Positions 59,601 through 64,000 of a stretch of DNA of 64,000 nt are shown piece after piece. Location: positions 12,510,729 through 12,574,728 of the forward strand of contig JAUJYN010000012.1 in NCBI GenBank assembly GCA_030737835.1, given 5' to 3'. Every line of letters starts with the position of its first letter. Within the stretch, counting starts at the first letter, position 1. A program made the translations under genes and the position numbers. The notes beneath the pieces were generated by a model. That model searched no databases, was not told the DNA's origin, and saw only the letters and a list, made by a program, of their open reading frames with translations. This stretch comes from Acorus gramineus. Lineage: Eukaryota; Streptophyta; Magnoliopsida; Acorales; Acoraceae.

Positions 59601-60218
59601 TTCACAACATGATCAGCATTATCAATCTATTAATCCAAGATCCAATGCGATTCATAACACAAAACCCTAAATTTTCAAATCATAGATAACAACGACAATA
59701 AGCAGATCACAACAGCATATACAAAAAAAAATCAACATCGAAACCCTGATCATGAAACAACAGATCAACGAATCCAGCAAGACATCATCAAAACAAAAAA
59801 AGATTAAAAAAAGGCGACTAGAACATGTCCTAGCGTACGAATCTCGAGGCAATACCTTCTTCTCGCCGAGAAAGTTACGGATCTCGATGGATTGATTGGA
59901 GTTGGTGATGGAGGCGTTGATGGGAAAGTGAGCGTAGACGAAGCGCATCTTGTAGCGGTAGCCCTTAGTGACGCCGGTGATGAGATTCTGGACGTGGCTG
60001 ATGGCGGTGCGGATGGCGGCCATGGTCTTCCTCGACCCGAACCACGCGTCCACCTTGAGCTTCCTCTCCTTCTCGAGGAGCTGGAAGTCCAGGTTCAGGT
60101 GCTTGAAGTTCCTCACGAGCTTCCCCCTCGGCCCCTCCACCTCGATCACCTTCGCCTTCACCTTCACCGTCACCCCCTCCGGTATGTCCATCGTCTGCGA
60201 CGCCAGGATCGTCTTCAT
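56619..60218 (-). CDS. RPL9: 60S ribosomal protein L9 (uL6)
   Basis: Three exons, 60218-59856, 56919-56797 and 56702-56619, joined in phase 0, give 189 residues. The N-terminus [16 protein letters not shown] and the blocks [55 protein letters not shown], then [29 protein letters not shown] and the end [15 protein letters not shown] are those of eukaryotic L9. The protein has two uL6 folds and sits near the stalk base of the large subunit. Length is typical (plant L9 is about 190-195). Intron 1 is unusually long at 2936 bp and carries three snoRNA-like copies. The promoter has telo-box motifs usual for translation genes. Exon 1 is very GC-rich at third positions. No defects seen. Confidence 0.96.
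57542..57586. repeat. 45-bp block shared with RRP15 intron 5 (copy in RPL9 intron 1)
   Basis: Near-identical to 51654-51698. On the minus strand it contains CTTTGGTCATCAAAG, a short hairpin, at its start. It lies close to the 3' side of snoRNA-like copy 1. Confidence 0.85.
57625..57767 (-). ncRNA. H/ACA-like snoRNA in RPL9 intron 1, copy 1
   Basis: On the gene strand a lower stem GCTTAT/ATAAGC encloses a pocket (TGACGGTCTGG on the left, CTCAACATT on the right) and an upper stem TGCTGA/TCAGCA. A linker AGAGTTA resembles an H box shifted by one. A second hairpin closes with GCTAGCC / GGGAGC around TTGGTT/AACCA, and the sequence ends GCTGATATTT, with ATA three bases before the presumed end as an ACA-box variant. 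Three copies share this layout while the surrounding intron has diverged. Length 143 nt is typical. Target and exact ends unknown. Confidence 0.62.
57938..58072 (-). ncRNA. H/ACA-like snoRNA in RPL9 intron 1, copy 2
   Basis: Same design as copy 1 with GCTTAT/ATAAGC lower stem, GTGCTGA/TCAGTAC upper stem, and linker AGAGTCA. The 3' hairpin GCTAGCCAGTT / AACTGGTAGC pairs very well, capped by TTGGTT / AACCAA. Ends GCTGATATTG. The 3' arm sequence differs from the other copies but pairing is kept. Confidence 0.65.
58805..58952 (-). ncRNA. H/ACA-like snoRNA in RPL9 intron 1, copy 3
   Basis: More diverged. The left hairpin uses GCTTA/TAAGC with upper stem GCTGAC/GTCAGC, and the linker is AGAGCTA. 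The 3' hairpin closes with GCCACC / GGTGGC instead of the CCAGTT pairing of copy 2, a set of compensating changes. It ends GCTGATATGT. The pocket TGACGGTCTGG is unchanged in all three copies, as expected for a guide sequence. Confidence 0.62.
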
Positions 60219-60310
60219 TTTCGATCGATCGAAGCCAAAACCCTAGATCAAAAGTCGAAAACAGAAAAACTAGGGTTCCTGAGGCGAAATGAAAGTGTTG
60301 AGTGACGGCC

Positions 60311-60318
60311 CTTTATAT
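60311..60318 (-). promoter_or_regulatory. TATA box of RPL9
   Basis: On the minus strand ATATAAAG, about 95 bp upstream of the RPL9 ATG and next to GGGCC. Typical spacing for a short ribosomal-protein leader. Confidence 0.65.
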
Positions 60319-60322
60319 GCTC

Positions 60323-60330
60323 TAGGGTTT
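60323..60330 (-). promoter_or_regulatory. Telo-box AAACCCTA of RPL9
   Basis: AAACCCTA on the minus strand directly upstream of the TATA box. Plant ribosomal-protein promoters commonly carry this motif. Related AACCCTAG motifs lie in the leader at 60240-60280. Confidence 0.7.
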
Positions 60331-60340
60331 TGGCTGTTTT

Positions 60341-61262
60341 GGGTGGGGCGTGAAGGGATGGATATACGGGAAACGATGATCTTGGCCTTTGGTTTTGTGG
60401 AGTTTATTTGGACGGTCATGATTGATTAGTGGACTGAGATATGAAGGGGTGTGGGTTGGGCTCTCTTTCTCGGGTTAAAATTCATTAACCCGACTCCGGC
60501 CGATACTCTTCATGATGTACTCAAGATTTCTTTAGGCTGATTTTTTTTTTTTTAATATCGAAAGAACCCGTGTCTAATCTTACAATCAAGCTGAAGTATA
60601 TTCTAAGACAATGACAATATATATCGTATTAAATTATTTTATACACTATGTTAGCGATGTAATAATTATAAATGAGTATGTAAAATAAACTAAATGTATC
60701 TTCGCCTTGATTAAACAAAATTTTCTATTTAGCTTTTCTAAAAAAAGATTCCCTGCTTATAAATATAAAAAAAATAAAAAAACTGGCTCTTTAAGGAAGC
60801 CGTGAGAAAAAATAAATTCAGAAAGCTACATCTAAACCTTCTTTCAAAAGTGTAAAACCAATCTTTTTATACTATTTTTATCCCATGTCACATTGTGTTT
60901 GTAACTTTGTTTAATATTATAGACAGTTATACATTTTAAAATCCTGATTACTAGCTAGATACTTATGAATAGATTTGTTAGGCCTCTATGTATGTGAGAT
61001 TGAAAGGCTGCAATTCCTATAATCTCACATGTCACAATTTAAACACAGCTTTTGAGAAATATAGTTTCTGTGGATCATTCCTATTTTTTACTGCTGATAT
61101 GTCATTAAGAAAAGAGAGGGAAGTAGGCGCGTATGTGGCATACTGCTGCACTGACTATGAACTCCACTCCCACTCATGCTTTTTGAATGGAAAATTCCCA
61201 CTGAAGCAGTAGCTCATGTTAAATTGTCTTCAGCTTTCTGGATCTATGGGTGGAGAACTGGA
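60341..61262. other. Spacer and duplicated upstream region of the first WAT1-like copy
   Basis: No gene. From about 61080 on, the sequence ('actatgaa.tcccac' then 'tcatgctttttg' to 'gatctat') is a diverged copy of 62940-63075 in front of the second WAT1-like gene, so the duplication includes promoter sequence. Confidence 0.6.
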
Positions 61263-61275
61263 GATGGCTGACATG

Positions 61276-61405
61276 TGTTAAATGTATATATATGTTAGGG
61301 TTAAGGGTAGATTAGTCATTTCCTCGTTTTCTTTTTTGTACTATAAATATTGGATACAAATCCTAATAATATTCTTGATTCATTCTCTTATTTCTGATTC
61401 TAACA
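61276..61405. mobile_element. 130-bp solo LTR inserted at the start codon of a WAT1-like copy
   Basis: Starts TGTTAAATG, ends TTCTAACA, and is flanked by perfect 5-bp copies ACATG at 61271-61275 and 61406-61410. Contains TATAAATA at 61342-61349. The paralogue at 63076 shows the empty site (GGCTGACATGAAGGCC). The small size suggests a TRIM or another short-LTR element. Confidence 0.9.
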
Positions 61406-61407
61406 AC

Positions 61408-61987
61408 ATGAAGGCCTCCTCCTCCATCTACAGCTGGGCTCCTCAGGCGGCGGCCATGATCGTCATCCAGTTGTTGTATGGCGGTTTGAACATCCTCAGC
61501 AAGCTCACCCTTGACCACGGCATGAGTTACATAGTCTTCACCGCGTATCGCCATGCTTTAGCGGCGTTGATCCCGGGTCCCTTCGCCTTCGCTCTGGAAA
61601 ATATGATTTACACTTCAAACAACTTTCGAAATAATTTTCTTGTAAGAATTGCTAGATTTTTTGAAAAACCATCACTAAAAGATTTTTCGCCTTCTTATAA
61701 AAATTGGGACTAGTGGGGACGTTCATAAATGCGTTTGTTTTAATTGTGATTTTTGTAAAAACATGTTCTCTAAACACGGCCAATTCATTTACAGTTTGAT
61801 TGGGGCATTGCTTATATCCGGTGGCCTGTATTGCGTGTTGTGGGGGAAGAGCGCGGAAGGTCGAGCACGAGAGGAGATCATGGACGAGTGCGAATGCGGG
61901 AGATGTGTGAATTCTTCGAGCCAGATCGAACAAATTCATGTGATGGCTCACTCTGATACCGGTGCTGCCTTAAAAGCAAAGACATGA
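61408..61987 (+). pseudogene. WAT1/nodulin MtN21-like transporter, deletion pseudogene
   Basis: The first part (61408-61599) encodes an EamA-type N-terminus: WAPQAAAMIVIQLLYGG, NILSKLTLDHGMSYIVFTAY, RHALAALIPGPFAFALE. There the paralogue has a GT splice donor, but this copy runs on into unrelated sequence with GAAAAT. The next recognisable piece is the last exon, after TTTACAG at about 61782: SLIGALLISGGLYCVLWGKS, then a hydrophilic tail to a TGA at 61987. The central part, most of the ten helices expected for a member of nearly 400 residues, is missing. The ATG at 61408 is the host codon that now lies downstream of the inserted LTR; the original start at 61264 is now followed by TGA-free but short MADMC and a TAA. 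A functional transporter is very unlikely. Confidence 0.8.
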
Positions 61988-63075
61988 GTTAGCCCTAAGA
62001 GGAATATGAACTGCACTTTGTTCATGAACTACTCATTTAAAAACTAGAACACATAAAGCTACAAAGTTGTATATTTTCAATGTTGATGAGGTGGTGCAGT
62101 ATCAATGTTGAGTTCAAAGACAGCAAGAACGTTAATTCAAATTTAACACACGGGTTGGAATATCAATATCAATTTAATATTACATATTGTGACATTATTA
62201 TATCTACCTATTCTTTGTATATAAATTATTTTTTTGGTTTATCCATCATATTCTACGTTTATTCTTCTATCTAAACAACAGCTAAAAAACTATAGAGAAA
62301 AATGTAAGTAGGTTTACTTTCAATTAGTTCAATTTTTTATCAAAAAATATCTTATTAATTAGACAAATATATATCATTTTTAAGCTTCGTCTGAATTCGC
62401 AGTTAAGCGGATTCTTTGTTTGAAAACAAAAAAAACTACTAATTGATCCAAACACATTTTATATCTGGCTTTTGAAAATTTGTCTTTCACTTATGTAAAA
62501 AAATTGTTTCTATGTTCTATATATACATTTAAGAATAATGATTAATTTTTCCTACATTACAACTTAAAATTAGAGGGACATAAATGATCTAAAGAAAATA
62601 CATGTCATGAGATTAAGTTTTTAAGATAAAATTTATGAACTTTATCACAAACCTTGTTCGATTCGATCGCTCAAAACCTAACATAGCAAGTACATGTGAA
62701 CGATTTGGATCGATGGAAACAGTCAAACACCCGTTTCTTTCTTCTTCTTTTTTTCCGATGATAGGTTAAGGAATCTCTTGGTGGAGATGACGCACCCTTT
62801 ATTATATTGAAAAGATGGGAAGTCCATAAATCTAGATTTCAATTTTTTTTTTCTTTCCAATGTCATTCAATCATATGAAAAATAACAGTGTATGACACGT
62901 ATTGATAAAACTCAGATGCATGTAACAGAAAAGAAAAGAAAGAGAGGGAAGTGGGCGTACTGGTTCTGTGACTATGAATCCCACTTCCTAATCATGCTTT
63001 TTGTGTCTCGAAATTCCGTACTAAAGCAGTGGCTCAGGTTAAAGTGTCTTTAGATTTCTCGATCTATAGTTGGAG
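61988..63075. other. Spacer between the two WAT1-like copies
   Basis: AT-rich to about 62700, no gene. 62930-63075 is the upstream region duplicated in front of the first copy. Confidence 0.5.
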
Positions 63076-63308
63076 ATGGCTGACATGAAGGCCCCCGCCG
63101 CCGCCTCCTCCTCCTCCTCCTCCTCATCCTTCTCCTGCAGTTGGGCTCCTCAGGTGGCGGTCATGATCGTCATCCAATTACTGTACGGCGGCTCAAACAT
63201 CCTCGGGAAGCTCGCCCTAGACCATGGCATGAGTTACATGGTCTTCACCTCGTATCGACACGTTTTAGCGACGTTGATCCTTGGTCCCTTCGCCTTCGCC
63301 CTTGAGAG
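63076..63308 (+). CDS. WAT1-related (nodulin MtN21/EamA) transporter, first exon
   Basis: Starts ATGGCTGACATGAAG at 63076; the frame opens earlier only through a TTG. After an Ala/Ser-rich leader it has WAPQVAVMIVIQLLYGG, NILGKLALDHGMSYMVF and RHVLATLILGPFAFALER, ending at GAGAG|GTGC, the junction where exon 1 of this family normally ends. So 77 residues plus two bases, covering the first two membrane helices. WAT1/UMAMIT proteins are plasma-membrane or tonoplast carriers of amino acids or auxin. No second exon is visible in the 690 bp before the window end, where hAT debris begins, so the gene either continues beyond a large intron or is truncated. It is a tandem paralogue of 61408-61987. 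Confidence 0.78.
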
Positions 63309-63401
63309 GTGCTACATGAATAAGTGTTGATCACTAAGTCTGTTTTACAGCCTTGTTTACAATTTTCATATCACGAACACAATAGATGAAATCACTTGTT
63401 G

Positions 63402-64000
63402 CTAGTGGCAGAATTATGATTTTTATAAGAGGGACTTAATGTGACTTAATTATGTAAATATTTTTTAAAGTTATATCATTATATTTTTTTTAATTTCAAT
63501 AGCATAGATTAAAAAATGAATATGTATAAATTAAAATGAAATAAAAATATTCTCATAAAACATATCACAAAATTTAAAATATGATAATTATCATATTTTA
63601 AAATATTTTAAAATAAAACATGAAATTATCATATTTTAAAATAAAATGTCAAATTTCATATCAATTATTCACAAACAAAAAAAATGTCAAAACATAAATC
63701 TACTAAGCAATACGTACTTTTAAATTTGAAATGAGGTTTTATATCCTGAAAATGTTGAACGATTTTATCATTATCAATGCTATCAAAAAAATCCTTCCAA
63801 TATATGTGATCAAGCAATAATTCATCCACTTCTCTCCCGTTTGATTATGCAACTTAATCTTTATAATATGCTCTTTCAATAGTGGTTGTGGCTATAGGTA
63901 ATATTAATGGCAATTTTATAGGCAAATAGACATGGATATAAAATATCTATTTTCATCTCAACCATCTTTTTAGCAAGATCATCAATCTCATTCACTTCTG
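63402..64000 (-). pseudogene. Decayed hAT transposase C-terminus (dimerisation domain)
   Basis: Read on the minus strand with frame changes, 63990-63740 gives fragments like KMVEMKIDILYPCLF, VATTTIERA and DELLLDHIYWKDFF, followed by HFQDIKPHFK. These match in order the hAT C-terminal dimerisation region of TTF-type zinc-finger transposases (LPVATATVERAFS, WLND...YIEKD). Stops and shifts break it. The sequence then decays into AT repeats and ends at about 63402 with a likely terminal motif, TAGTGGCAGAATTATGATTT on the plus strand, close to the GTGGCGGAGCCAGGATTT ends of this group. The element continues past the window edge. Confidence 0.65.

Noticed and set aside
59892..60305. Plus-strand frames of 137 and 92 residues over RPL9 exon 1
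   Set aside because: Shadows of the ribosomal protein gene, low complexity, no match to a known family.

Overview
The window reads as angiosperm nuclear DNA: AT-rich spacers dense with small transposons, spliced genes with GT-AG introns, and plant-type proteins. Several exons (the LRR gene, the first exons of the bHLH, RPL9 and RRP15 genes) are strongly GC-rich at third codon positions, while others (COM1, cornichon) are not. Such a split would suit a non-grass monocot, but I cannot name the species. No CRISPR array, bacterial operon or tRNA gene was seen.

Layout. 1-3480: 3' end of a cornichon gene (+). 10066-11181: intronless secreted LRR protein of the DRT100 type (+). 14930-23027: a complete 8.1-kb PIF/Harbinger transposon with matching terminal repeats, a TTA target duplication, a full-length DD47E transposase, a Myb/SANT ORF1 and a third small gene (GRF zinc finger plus membrane anchor), all on the minus strand. 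23.4-34 kb: a field of Tourist-like, foldback and nested MITEs with readable target duplications. 35396-39653: a seven-exon bHLH transcription factor of the bHLH48/60 type (+). 42658-43542: a solo LTR of Ty3/gypsy type. 45558-47161: COM1/GR1 (CtIP/SAE2) DNA-end resection protein (-). 50701-55164: an eight-exon RRP15 ribosome biogenesis gene (-). 56619-60218: ribosomal protein L9 (-), whose 2.9-kb first intron holds three related copies of an H/ACA-like snoRNA. 61264-64000: a tandem pair of WAT1/nodulin MtN21-type transporter genes (+). The first is a deletion pseudogene with a 130-bp solo LTR inserted exactly at its start codon. The second is a partial copy followed by a decayed hAT transposase.

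Functional links are limited, as usual for a plant chromosome. RRP15, RPL9 and the putative intronic snoRNAs all concern the large ribosomal subunit. The transposons share ends: the Harbinger TIR resembles those of several local MITEs with TAA/TTA duplications, so its transposase, which looks intact, is a candidate source of mobilisation. The points most worth following up are the GRF/membrane ORF in the Harbinger element, the snoRNA cluster, and the LTR insertion that moved one start codon and rebuilt another. Splice sites and protein calls were made by eye from sequence and family knowledge, and no database search was run.
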